Shown in pieces: positions 56,823-64,000 of a stretch of 64,000 bases of DNA (position 1 is the stretch's first letter; each line of letters opens with the position of its first letter). Where the stretch lies: NCBI RefSeq assembly GCF_900156535.1, contig NZ_FTNV01000001.1, positions 2,045,938 to 2,109,937 of the forward strand, in the 5' to 3' direction. The notes beneath the pieces are model-generated. The model was not told the DNA's origin. It saw only the letters and a list, made by a program, of their open reading frames with translations, and searched no databases. The position numbers and the translations under genes were made by a program. This stretch comes from Roseovarius nanhaiticus (lineage in GTDB: Bacteria; Pseudomonadota; Alphaproteobacteria; Rhodobacterales; Rhodobacteraceae).

Positions 56823-57521
56823 ATGACCGCACCATTCGACGAAGAGACCGGCCCACCCCGACGTGTGGGCATTCTGGCGCGGCTGCGCGCCCGTTTCCTG
56901 ACGGGCCTTGTCGTGATCCTGCCCGTGGCGCTGACAATCTGGCTGATCTGGACGATGATCGGCTGGGTCGACGGGCTGGTTTTGCCCCTTATCCCCTACG
57001 ATCTGAAGCCATCGCATTACATCGGCATCGACGTGCGCGGCGTGGGCGTCATCGTTTTCCTCATCTTTACCATCCTCGTCGGCTGGGTCGCAAAAGGGCT
57101 GATCGGACGCACACTGATCCGCTTTGGCGAAAACCTCGTGGCGCGCATGCCGGTCGTCCGCTCGATCTATTCGGGCGTCAAACAGATCTCCGAGACGATC
57201 TTTGCCCAGACCGAGCGCAGCTTCGAGACGGCGTGCCTTATTCAGTACCCTCGCAAGGGGATCTGGGCCATCGGCTTCATCTCGACCCAGGCCAAGGGCG
57301 AGATTGCGGGCAAGGCGGAAACCGGCGGCGCGCTGATGTCGGTGTTCCTGCCCACGACGCCCAACCCCACCTCGGGCTTCTTGCTGTTCCTGCCAAAGGA
57401 GGACGTGATCGAGCTGGAGATGACGGTGGAGGACGCGGCCAAGCTCGTGATCTCGGCGGGTCTAGTCTATCCCAACCAGGTCAAGCCCGAGGACCTGCCG
57501 AAGAAGAACGGTGGCAAGTAG
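56823..57521 (+). CDS. DUF502 membrane protein
   Basis: A 232-aa protein with two N-terminal membrane segments (about 24-50 and 72-95) and the DUF502 pattern PVVRSIYSGVKQISETIF, then a soluble C-terminal domain (FLPTTPNPTSGFLLFLPKEDV). Function unknown. Divergent from rpsB. Confidence 0.87.
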   Translation: MTAPFDEETGPPRRVGILARLRARFLTGLVVILPVALTIWLIWTMIGWVDGLVLPLIPYDLKPSHYIGIDVRGVGVIVFLIFTILVGWVAKGLIGRTLIRFGENLVARMPVVRSIYSGVKQISETIFAQTERSFETACLIQYPRKGIWAIGFISTQAKGEIAGKAETGGALMSVFLPTTPNPTSGFLLFLPKEDVIELEMTVEDAAKLVISAGLVYPNQVKPEDLPKKNGGK

Positions 57522-57536
57522 CCGGGTCCGGCGGGC

Positions 57537-58544
57537 CTAGCCGAACATCTGACGCAGATCGGTGCTGCCGGTCTCTCCCAGATCGTCCCAATGCGCCTCG
57601 AGAAACGAGTCCGCCGCAATGCGGCCAGCCTTCTTGAGCCGCGCCAGAAGATAGGGGTTGGGCGACAGCTTGGTTGATACCGACAACTCGGCCATCAGCG
57701 CATCGTCGGCGATCATGTGAACGCGCAGGCGCTTCATCGTCCGTTCGCTGACCGTGCCGCTGTCCAACAGACGCTGCACGAACTCGATGGCCCGCAATTC
57801 GCGCAAGAGCGATGAGTTGAAGCTGATCTCGTTGATGCGGTTCTGGATCTCCTGCGGGCTGCGCGGCAGGGCGTCACGCTCCAGCGGGTTGATGTTGATG
57901 ATCACGATGTCCGACGGCAGATCGGGCTCGAAAAGCGGGAACAGCGCCGGGTTGCCGGTATAACCGCCATCCCAATACGCCTCGCCATCGATCTCGACCG
58001 CCTGAAACAGCGTCGGCAGGCAGGCCGACGCCAAAAGCGCATCGGCATTGATCTCGGACCCGTCAAAGACGCGGATCTTGCCCGTACGCACGTTGGTGGC
58101 GCAGACATTCAGCTTGGGGGCATGCTCGGCGCAGACCTTGTCATAGGCGAAATTCTCGACAACGCGGCGCAGCGGGTTTGAATAGAACGGGCCATAGGCA
58201 TAGGGCGACACCACGCGCGAAACAGCGTCCGAGAACTCGATCGGCAAGGTGACCATCGACGACGCGCCGCCCGGCATCATACCCAGCATCCATGACGGCA
58301 TGCGCATGTCGTCCACGGCACCCATTTGCGCCCAAAGCCAGTCAAGCTGCTCGCGCGCACCCTCGCGCCCGTTCATGACAAAGCCGGCCTTCAACGCCGC
58401 GCCGTTGAGAGCGCCTGCAGATGTGCCCGATATCGCGGCCACCTCCAACTCGCTTTCCTCAAGCAGCCGGTCCAGCACGCCCCAGGTAAAGGCGCCGTGC
58501 GCGCCCCCGCCCTGAAGCGCCAGGTTGATCCGTTTGGTCTGCAT
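57537..58544 (-). CDS. Patatin-like phospholipase
   Basis: A 335-aa acyl hydrolase with the oxyanion loop QGGGAHGAF (11-19), the nucleophile Ser42 in GTSAG and the catalytic Asp in DGGYTGNP. Cytoplasmic by sequence. It follows the 3-hydroxybutyrate dehydrogenase gene by 79 bp on the same strand; the pairing suggests polyhydroxybutyrate or acyl-ester turnover, but this is inferred. Confidence 0.9.
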   Translation of the reverse strand: MQTKRINLALQGGGAHGAFTWGVLDRLLEESELEVAAISGTSAGALNGAALKAGFVMNGREGAREQLDWLWAQMGAVDDMRMPSWMLGMMPGGASSMVTLPIEFSDAVSRVVSPYAYGPFYSNPLRRVVENFAYDKVCAEHAPKLNVCATNVRTGKIRVFDGSEINADALLASACLPTLFQAVEIDGEAYWDGGYTGNPALFPLFEPDLPSDIVIININPLERDALPRSPQEIQNRINEISFNSSLLRELRAIEFVQRLLDSGTVSERTMKRLRVHMIADDALMAELSVSTKLSPNPYLLARLKKAGRIAADSFLEAHWDDLGETGSTDLRQMFG

Positions 58545-58623
58545 GGTGCCCCTATCTGCCTCGCGGCATGCTTTTCTTGGGAAAAATACCCATGCCCCGC
58601 AGGGTCATCGGCCCGCGGCTGGA

Positions 58624-59397
58624 TTACATCGCCGTCCAACCGCCGTCGACGCTGAGCGTGGTGCCGGTGACCTGCGCCGCCGCGTCGGAGGCAAGATAGA
58701 GCGCGGTGCCGCCCAGCTGCTCGACCGTCGCAAATTCCTTGGAGGGCTGGCGCTTGAGCAGAACGTTCTCGATCACCTCCTCGCGGCTCATGTCATATTC
58801 CTTCATCGTGTCGGGGATCTGCTCCTCGACCAGCGGCGTCAGAACATAGCCGGGGCAGATCGCGTTGGCGGTGATCGGCTCCTTCGCCGTCTCCAGCGCG
58901 GTGACCTTGGTCAGACCGACGATGCCGTGCTTGGCCGCGACATAGGCGGATTTGTAGGGGCTGGCGCGCAGGCCATGCGCCGAGGCGATATTGATGATCC
59001 GGCCCCAGCCCGCCTCGCGCATGAGCGGCAGCGCAGCAGCGGTCGTGTGGAAGGCCGAGCTGAGGTTGATGGCGATGATCGCGTCCCATTTGGCGCTGGG
59101 AAATTCGGGCATAGGTGCAACATGCTGAATGCCGGCATTGTTGATCAGGACGTCGCAGGCACCTGCCTTCTCGATCAGGGCGCGGCAGGCGACGCCGTTC
59201 GACATATCGGCCTGAATGTAACGCACCTTGGTGTCGAATTCCTCGGCCATGTCCTTGGCCAGCTGGTGATCCTCGTCCGTATCGCTGAAGGAGTTGAGTA
59301 CAATGTGCGCTCCGGCCTTGGCCATCTCGCGCGCGATCCCGAGGCCGATGCCCGAATTGCTGCCGGTTATGACGACGGTCTTGCCTTGAATGCTCAT
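58624..59397 (-). CDS. bdhA: 3-hydroxybutyrate dehydrogenase
   Basis: Short-chain dehydrogenase, 257 aa, oxidising 3-hydroxybutyrate to acetoacetate. It has TGSNSGIGLGIA (11-22), NNAGIQHVAPMPEFP, the Ser-Tyr-Lys set in SAHGLRASPYKSAYVAAKHG and GYVLTPLVEEQIPD, typical of HBDH. ATG at 59397 follows AGGAG. The promoter carries two PhaR-like boxes, in line with polyhydroxybutyrate control. Confidence 0.93.
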   Translation of the reverse strand: MSIQGKTVVITGSNSGIGLGIAREMAKAGAHIVLNSFSDTDEDHQLAKDMAEEFDTKVRYIQADMSNGVACRALIEKAGACDVLINNAGIQHVAPMPEFPSAKWDAIIAINLSSAFHTTAAALPLMREAGWGRIINIASAHGLRASPYKSAYVAAKHGIVGLTKVTALETAKEPITANAICPGYVLTPLVEEQIPDTMKEYDMSREEVIENVLLKRQPSKEFATVEQLGGTALYLASDAAAQVTGTTLSVDGGWTAM

Positions 59398-59416
59398 GTT
59401 TTTCTCCTGCGCGTTG

Positions 59417-59448
59417 TTGCATCGCAGAATATAATGCTGCATCTGCAA
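59417..59448. promoter_or_regulatory. Two PhaR-like boxes in the bdhA promoter
   Basis: TTGC-ATC-GCAG (59417-59427) just downstream of the -10 and CTGC-ATCT-GCAA (59437-59448) inside the -35/-10 spacer. PhaR of Paracoccus and Rhodobacter binds CTGC-N3-4-GCAG/GCAA sequences, so repression by PhaR is plausible. Confidence 0.5.
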
Positions 59449-59455
59449 ATGTCAC
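59428..59455 (-). promoter_or_regulatory. Promoter of bdhA
   Basis: Minus strand GTGACA (59455-59450), 16-bp spacer, TATATT (59433-59428), about 30 bp before the bdhA start. Confidence 0.55.
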
Positions 59456-59504
59456 CCGCGAACACGAATGCGCCCGCTTTCACACAGCACACTGGCACGG
59501 GGCC

Positions 59505-59585
59505 AAAAAAAAACGCCAGCGCGAAGCTGGCGTTAAGTTATTGAGGCAGGTTTCATACAGGCAAGAAACCTATCGAGCAGTAACT
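59505..59585 (-). ncRNA. Candidate intergenic small RNA
   Basis: No protein gene lies here, yet the minus strand has a complete transcription unit: promoter TTGGAT-N17-TATAAG just upstream, then about 80 nt, then a 9-bp stem AACGCCAGC/GCTGGCGTT with a 5-nt loop and nine U residues. Before the terminator, AGGTTTC/GAAACCT forms a hairpin with a 10-nt loop TTGCCTGTAT, enclosed by AGTTA/TAACT. No known family was recognised. It sits between bdhA and a solute-binding protein gene, antisense to the latter's upstream region. Confidence 0.65.
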
Positions 59586-59587
59586 CT

Positions 59588-59616
59588 CTTATAAGCAATC
59601 TCGCGCCGTCATCCAA
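59588..59616 (-). promoter_or_regulatory. Promoter of the candidate small RNA
   Basis: Minus strand TTGGAT (59616-59611), exactly 17 bp, TATAAG (59593-59588). One of the best sigma-70-like pairs in the window. Confidence 0.6.
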
Positions 59617-59706
59617 GCTAAAAGTTTGAAAACCCTTGGAAGCGCCTTTACCGTCGCGCACAGTCTGCGCCCAATCAAACAACGCTATCGAGGAATTGTC
59701 CCCGCG

Positions 59707-61548
59707 ATGAGATCACTTTGTTTCCCGCCGCTTAGAGGGCTTTCTTACAGTATAGCCTTTATTTCTCTGGGCATCCTCCCTGCGCAGGCCGATCCGGATC
59801 ACGCTATTGCGATGTATGGCGAACCCGCCCTTGGGCCGGGCTTCACCGCCCTGCCCTATGCCAATCCTGATGCCCCCAAGGGGGGGCGCGTGACCACCGC
59901 CAACGTCGGAGGGTTCGATTCGCTCAACCCGTTTGCGCCCAAGGGCACCCCGCCCTGGCAGTTGCGCGCGCTGGCCTACGAATCGCTTCTGGGGCGCTCC
60001 TGGGACGAGCCCTTCACGCTCTACGGGCTCCTGGCCGAGACGGTCGAGACCGACGAGGCACGCACCTGGGTCGAATTCACGCTCAATCCCAAGGCCGCCT
60101 TTTCCGACGGCACGCCCGTCACCACCGAGGATGTGATCTGGTCGTTTCAAACGCTGGGCACACGCGGCCATCTGCGCTACCGCGATTTCTGGACCCGGAT
60201 CGAGACGATCGAGGAGACCGGCCCCGGCAAGGTGCGCATCACATTTGACACGTCAAACGGCCCGCCAGACCGCGATCTGGTGCTGCTGGCCGGTCTGCGC
60301 CCCATCCTGAAAAAGGCGCAATGGGAGAATGCCGTCTTCGAGGATGGCGCAATCGAGGATATCCCCATCGGCACCGCGCCTTATGTGGTCGACAGCTACG
60401 ACATTGGCCGTCAGGTTATCCTGCGCCGCGATCCCGATTATTGGGGCCGCGATCTGCCCTTTCGGCGCGGCACAAACAATTTCGACGAGATCCGGATCGA
60501 TTTCTACGGCGATGACGCGGTGATGAAAGAGGCGTTCAAGGCCGGTGAGATCAGCTATATCCGCGAATTCAACGCCGAGCGTTGGGCGGAGATGGCCAAC
60601 CTGCCAGCAGTCCAAAGCGGCGACATCGTGCGCAGCACCATTCCCAGCGGGCAGCCTTCGGGCATCGCAGGTTTCGTGATGAACACACGCAACGCGCCGC
60701 TGGATGACTGGCGCGTGCGCGACGCGCTGATCCATGCGTTCAACTTCGAATACATCAACGACACGCTGACCGGCGGGCGCCAGCCGCGCATCACCTCCTA
60801 CTTCTCGGGCTCCGAGCTGGGGATGAAGCCCGGCCCCGCGACCGAGGCCGAGCGCGCTCTGCTCGCGCCCTACGAGGATAGCCTTCTGCCCGGCGCGCTG
60901 GACGGATACACCCTGCCCGCCTCCGACGGCTCGCGCCGCAACCGGGACAATATCCGCAAAGCAGTGGACCTTCTGGCCGAGGCGGGCTGGCAGGTGGTGG
61001 ATGGCGTGCTGCAAAAGGACGGGGAGCCGCTGACCCTGACGGTGCTCTTGCAGCAGGACGCGCTGGTGCAGCAGGCTACGGCGATGATGGATATCTACGC
61101 CCGCGCGCTCGAACGGTTGGGCATCACGCTGAACGTGCAGAGCGTCGACAGCGCGCAATACAACATCCGCGAGGCGAATTACGATTTCGACCTCACTTTC
61201 ATGCGCCGGTCCCTGTCGCTCAGCCCCGGCGCCGAGCAGTATTTCTACTGGGGCGCCGAGGGTGCGGACCAGCCGGGAAGCCGCAATCTGATGGGCATGA
61301 ACAGCCCCGCCGCCGAAGCGATGATCCGCGCCATGCTGGCCGCGACCGAGCACGAGGATTTCGTCACCGCCGTGCGCGCGCTGGATCGGGTGTTGATTTC
61401 GGGCCGCTATGTCATCCCGATTCACCAGTATTCCGAGGGCCGTATTGCCCATGACGCAAGGCTGACCTATCCTAAGGATCGCCTGCCGCTTTATGGCGAC
61501 GGCGTCGGTTTCCTGCCCGAAGTGTGGTGGATGACCGAAGAAAAGTGA
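59707..61548 (+). CDS. ABC transporter solute-binding protein, family 5 (YejA-like)
   Basis: A 613-aa periplasmic protein with a signal peptide (about 1-28, ending PAQA) and SBP_bac_5 features: AMYGEPALGPGF, PDAPKGGRVT, GGFDSLNPFAPKGTPP and YESLLGRSWDEPFTLYGLLAE, as in the microcin C/oligopeptide binding protein YejA. The permease and ATPase genes are not adjacent, as the next genes are unrelated. ATG at 59707 starts the signal peptide; a TTG frame from 59626 would add 27 residues. Confidence 0.9.
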   Translation: MRSLCFPPLRGLSYSIAFISLGILPAQADPDHAIAMYGEPALGPGFTALPYANPDAPKGGRVTTANVGGFDSLNPFAPKGTPPWQLRALAYESLLGRSWDEPFTLYGLLAETVETDEARTWVEFTLNPKAAFSDGTPVTTEDVIWSFQTLGTRGHLRYRDFWTRIETIEETGPGKVRITFDTSNGPPDRDLVLLAGLRPILKKAQWENAVFEDGAIEDIPIGTAPYVVDSYDIGRQVILRRDPDYWGRDLPFRRGTNNFDEIRIDFYGDDAVMKEAFKAGEISYIREFNAERWAEMANLPAVQSGDIVRSTIPSGQPSGIAGFVMNTRNAPLDDWRVRDALIHAFNFEYINDTLTGGRQPRITSYFSGSELGMKPGPATEAERALLAPYEDSLLPGALDGYTLPASDGSRRNRDNIRKAVDLLAEAGWQVVDGVLQKDGEPLTLTVLLQQDALVQQATAMMDIYARALERLGITLNVQSVDSAQYNIREANYDFDLTFMRRSLSLSPGAEQYFYWGAEGADQPGSRNLMGMNSPAAEAMIRAMLAATEHEDFVTAVRALDRVLISGRYVIPIHQYSEGRIAHDARLTYPKDRLPLYGDGVGFLPEVWWMTEEK

Positions 61549-61620
61549 GGCGCCGATGACGAGACCGGGCAAACCGGCGACATCGGCAAGAGCAGAAACA
61601 GGCAAAGACAGGTTTATCAG

Positions 61621-61734
61621 ATGAAGAAGATGATCGCTCTCTGGGCGCTTGCCGTGCTGGCCGGTTGCGCGACCGTCGATGGCGTGGGGCAGGATCTTTC
61701 CGGCGCCGCGCGCGGCGTCCAAAGCTGGTTCTGA
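61621..61734 (+). CDS. Entericidin A/B family small lipoprotein
   Basis: A 37-aa lipoprotein: signal segment MKKMIALWALAVLAG, lipobox LAGC with the acylated Cys16, then ATVDGVGQDLSGAARGVQ, the entericidin pattern. Such proteins sit in the cell envelope and are stress-linked in E. coli. 72 bp after the solute-binding protein gene. Confidence 0.85.
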   Translation: MKKMIALWALAVLAGCATVDGVGQDLSGAARGVQSWF

Positions 61735-61880
61735 TCTAGGCGCGCCCTGCGCGTGCCCCGCCCGCCGGCAACAGCCGAGCGGGCCTTTCGGCATGTCATG
61801 TACGGCCCGCCTTGTTGCATCACGCGGCGCCAGCGCCTACCAATGCGCCACCCTGCCCCGGCCCTTGAAAGGATGCGCCC

Positions 61881-62531
61881 ATGGTCAAGCTCGACATCGT
61901 CTCTGACCCGATCTGTCCCTGGTGCTATATCGGCAAGACGCTGCTGGATGCCGCATTGGCGCAGCGCCCCGATCATCCCTTCGTCATCGAATGGCACCCA
62001 TTCCAGCTGAACCCCGACATGCCGCGCGAGGGGATGGATCGCCGCGCCTATCTCGAGGCCAAGTTCGGCGGCAAGGAGGGCGCGGTTGCGGCCTACGCCC
62101 CCGTCGTCGAGCGAGCCGAAGCCGCCGGCCTTAAGATTGATTTCGAGGCGATGACGCGTACGCCCAATACGCTTGACGCGCATCGCCTGATCCACTGGGC
62201 CGGCGTCGAGGGCAAGCAGGAAGCCGCCGCGATGGCGCTTTTTGCCGCCTATTTCACCGAAGGGCGCGATATCGGCGATGCCGAGGTGCTGGCCGATATC
62301 GCCGACGGGATCGGCATGGACGCCGCCGTCGTGGGCAAACTGTTGCTCTCGGATGCCGATACGGACGATATCGCCAAGCGCGACGCGCAATTTCGCGAGA
62401 TGGGCATCAGTTCCGTGCCGACCTTTATCGTTGCCGCGCAGCATGCCGTGCCGGGCGCACAAGACACCGCGCTCTGGCTGAACGTCATCGACGAAATCAT
62501 GGCGCAGCGCGCCGCTGAGGACGGTGCCTGA
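61881..62531 (+). CDS. DsbA-family oxidoreductase (FrnE/2-hydroxychromene-2-carboxylate isomerase-like)
   Basis: A 216-aa thioredoxin-fold protein with the redox motif CPWC at 12-15, IEWHPFQLNPDMP, and the cis-Pro in SSVPTF. No signal peptide, so cytoplasmic, like FrnE of Deinococcus. Its substrate is unknown. Confidence 0.88.
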   Translation: MVKLDIVSDPICPWCYIGKTLLDAALAQRPDHPFVIEWHPFQLNPDMPREGMDRRAYLEAKFGGKEGAVAAYAPVVERAEAAGLKIDFEAMTRTPNTLDAHRLIHWAGVEGKQEAAAMALFAAYFTEGRDIGDAEVLADIADGIGMDAAVVGKLLLSDADTDDIAKRDAQFREMGISSVPTFIVAAQHAVPGAQDTALWLNVIDEIMAQRAAEDGA

Positions 62532-62638
62532 GCCTCGGCACGTTTCTGCATACCGCCGTATACTGAATGCTTCCCTTCGCCGCGCCGATACGCTAGAAGC
62601 GGCGCATCATTCGCTCCTCCCAAAGGAAAGGCCGCCCC

Positions 62639-63853
62639 ATGTCCAAGATCAAGGTAGAAAACCCGGTCGTCGAACTCGACGGCGACGAGATGACCCGCAT
62701 CATCTGGGATTTCATCAAGAAGAAGCTGATCCTGCCCTATCTCGATATCGATCTGAAATACTACGATCTCAGCATCCAGTCCCGCGACGAAACCGATGAC
62801 CAGATCACCGTCGATGCCGCTCATGCGATCCAGAAATACGGCGTCGGCGTCAAATGCGCGACCATCACCCCCGATGAGGGCCGGGTCGAGGAATTCGGCC
62901 TGAAGAAGATGTGGCGCAGCCCCAACGGCACGATCCGCAACATCCTGGGCGGCGTGGTTTTCCGCGAGCCGATCATCTGCTCAAACGTGCCGCGCCTCGT
63001 GCCGGGCTGGACCCAGCCCATCGTGATTGGCCGTCATGCCTATGGCGACCAGTACCGCGCGACGGACATGAAATTCCCCGGACCCGGCAAGCTCAGCATG
63101 AAATGGGTCGGCGAAGACGGCACCGTGATGGAAGAGGAAGTGTTCGACGCGCCTTCCTCGGGCGTCTACATGGGCATGTATAACCTCGACAACAGCATCC
63201 ACGATTTCGCCCGCGCCTCGTTCAATTACGGGCTCAAGCGCGGCTACCCGGTGTATCTGTCGACCAAGAATACCATCATGAAGAAATACGATGGCCAGTT
63301 CATGATCATCTTCCAGAAGGTGTTCGACGAGGAATTCAAGGACAAGTTCGAAGAGGCCGGCCTCACCTATGAGCACCGCCTGATCGACGACATGGTCGCC
63401 TCGGCGATGAAATGGTCGGGCGGCTATGTCTGGGCCTGCAAGAACTACGATGGCGACGTGCAGTCCGATACCGTGGCGCAGGGCTTTGGTAGCCTCGGCC
63501 TGATGACCTCGCAGCTCATGACGCCCGATGGAAAGATCGTCGAGGCCGAAGCGGCGCACGGCACCGTGACGCGCCACTATCGCCAGCACCAGAAGGGCGA
63601 AGAGACATCGACCAACTCGATCGCTTCGATCTTTGCCTGGACTGGCGGTCTGCGCCACCGTGGCAAGCTGGACAGCAATGCAGAGCTGACCAATTTTGCG
63701 GAAACGCTCGAGAAGATCGTCGTCGACACCGTCGAAGCGGGCCACATGACCAAGGATCTCGCCCTGCTGGTCGGCCCCGACCAGAAATGGCTGACCACGA
63801 TGGGCTTCCTCGAGAAGGTCGACGAGAACCTGAACAAGGCGCTGAACGGTTAA
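62639..63853 (+). CDS. icd: NADP-dependent isocitrate dehydrogenase (eukaryote-like dimer)
   Basis: TCA-cycle enzyme, 404 aa, of the eukaryotic-type IDH subfamily common in alphaproteobacteria: [14 protein letters not shown], the substrate loop [35 protein letters not shown] in parts, [10 protein letters not shown] and [12 protein letters not shown]. Single-gene unit with a strong terminator. Confidence 0.96.
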   Translation: MSKIKVENPVVELDGDEMTRIIWDFIKKKLILPYLDIDLKYYDLSIQSRDETDDQITVDAAHAIQKYGVGVKCATITPDEGRVEEFGLKKMWRSPNGTIRNILGGVVFREPIICSNVPRLVPGWTQPIVIGRHAYGDQYRATDMKFPGPGKLSMKWVGEDGTVMEEEVFDAPSSGVYMGMYNLDNSIHDFARASFNYGLKRGYPVYLSTKNTIMKKYDGQFMIIFQKVFDEEFKDKFEEAGLTYEHRLIDDMVASAMKWSGGYVWACKNYDGDVQSDTVAQGFGSLGLMTSQLMTPDGKIVEAEAAHGTVTRHYRQHQKGEETSTNSIASIFAWTGGLRHRGKLDSNAELTNFAETLEKIVVDTVEAGHMTKDLALLVGPDQKWLTTMGFLEKVDENLNKALNG

Positions 63854-63880
63854 GCACAAAGCAGGATCAATAACGCGAAG

Positions 63881-63912
63881 GGCGGGCCTCCCAAGGTCCG
63901 CCTTTTTCTTTT
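63881..63912 (+). terminator. Intrinsic terminator of icd
   Basis: GGCGGGCC/GGTCCGCC stem (one G-T) with a 6-nt loop TCCCAA, then TTTTTCTTTT. The remaining 88 bp of the window hold no recognisable gene. Confidence 0.88.
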
Positions 63913-64000
63913 GCCGTGTCCACAAATCGTGTTGGTTGGCCTTCGTATTTTCACATTTGGCCAATATCCCGCAGGAAAACACTGCGGAGATGCCTATGCG

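Noticed and set aside
60253..61794. A 513-codon open frame on the minus strand
   Set aside because: Antisense to the solute-binding protein gene and the entericidin; no recognisable motif.

Overview
The window is high-GC, densely coded chromosome that reads as Rhodobacteraceae (roseobacter group, Alphaproteobacteria). This rests on gene content and order: the cysG-DUF2849-cysI-cysH-DUF934 cluster beside fpr, xseB-ispA-dxs, a class II DAHP synthase, rpsB-tsf, eukaryote-like NADP isocitrate dehydrogenase, several TRAP transporters and CoxL-type molybdenum hydroxylases. No rRNA, tRNA, CRISPR array or prophage is visible. Functions are read from protein motifs and neighbourhood; no database search was run.

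1-16 kb: the 3' end of a CoxL/CoxM hydroxylase pair, infC with an apparent ATA start, an acidic membrane-anchored low-complexity protein, fpr and an assimilatory sulfate reduction operon with a divergent Lrp/AsnC regulator across a 30-bp imperfect palindrome. Then tpiA, two Fe-S assembly genes, a RimB-RimK fusion, an NfeD/SPFH pair, tgt and an Old Yellow Enzyme. 16-31 kb: lon, the xseB-ispA-dxs isoprenoid operon, a PQQ sugar dehydrogenase, a GlxA regulator, class II DAHP synthase, a non-coding RNA locus with anti-Shine-Dalgarno hairpins (about 27.79-27.97 kb), a PAS protein, yicC-gmk and a gamma-carbonic anhydrase.

31-52 kb is catabolic and transport DNA. It holds glutaryl-CoA dehydrogenase with a LysR regulator, an amino-acid oxidase with RidA, a lone molybdenum hydroxylase with a DapA-like aldolase, and aspartate dehydrogenase with a LysR regulator. 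A 3-hydroxyanthranilate dioxygenase-TRAP operon follows, then a complete malonate system (matPQMAB plus matR with a TTGTATACAA operator), aroQ, a DMT exporter and a UspA protein.

52.4-54.65 kb is a previously mobile element of about 2.2 kb. It has 38-41 bp imperfect terminal inverted repeats, a zinc-ribbon DDE transposase gene broken by one in-frame TAA, and a small membrane protein on the opposite strand. It sits between uspA and tsf.

54.6-64 kb: tsf and rpsB with a structured leader and promoter, a DUF502 protein, a patatin and 3-hydroxybutyrate dehydrogenase whose promoter carries two PhaR-like boxes, a candidate intergenic small RNA of about 80 nt with promoter and terminator, a peptide-type solute-binding protein, an entericidin lipoprotein, a DsbA-family protein and icd.
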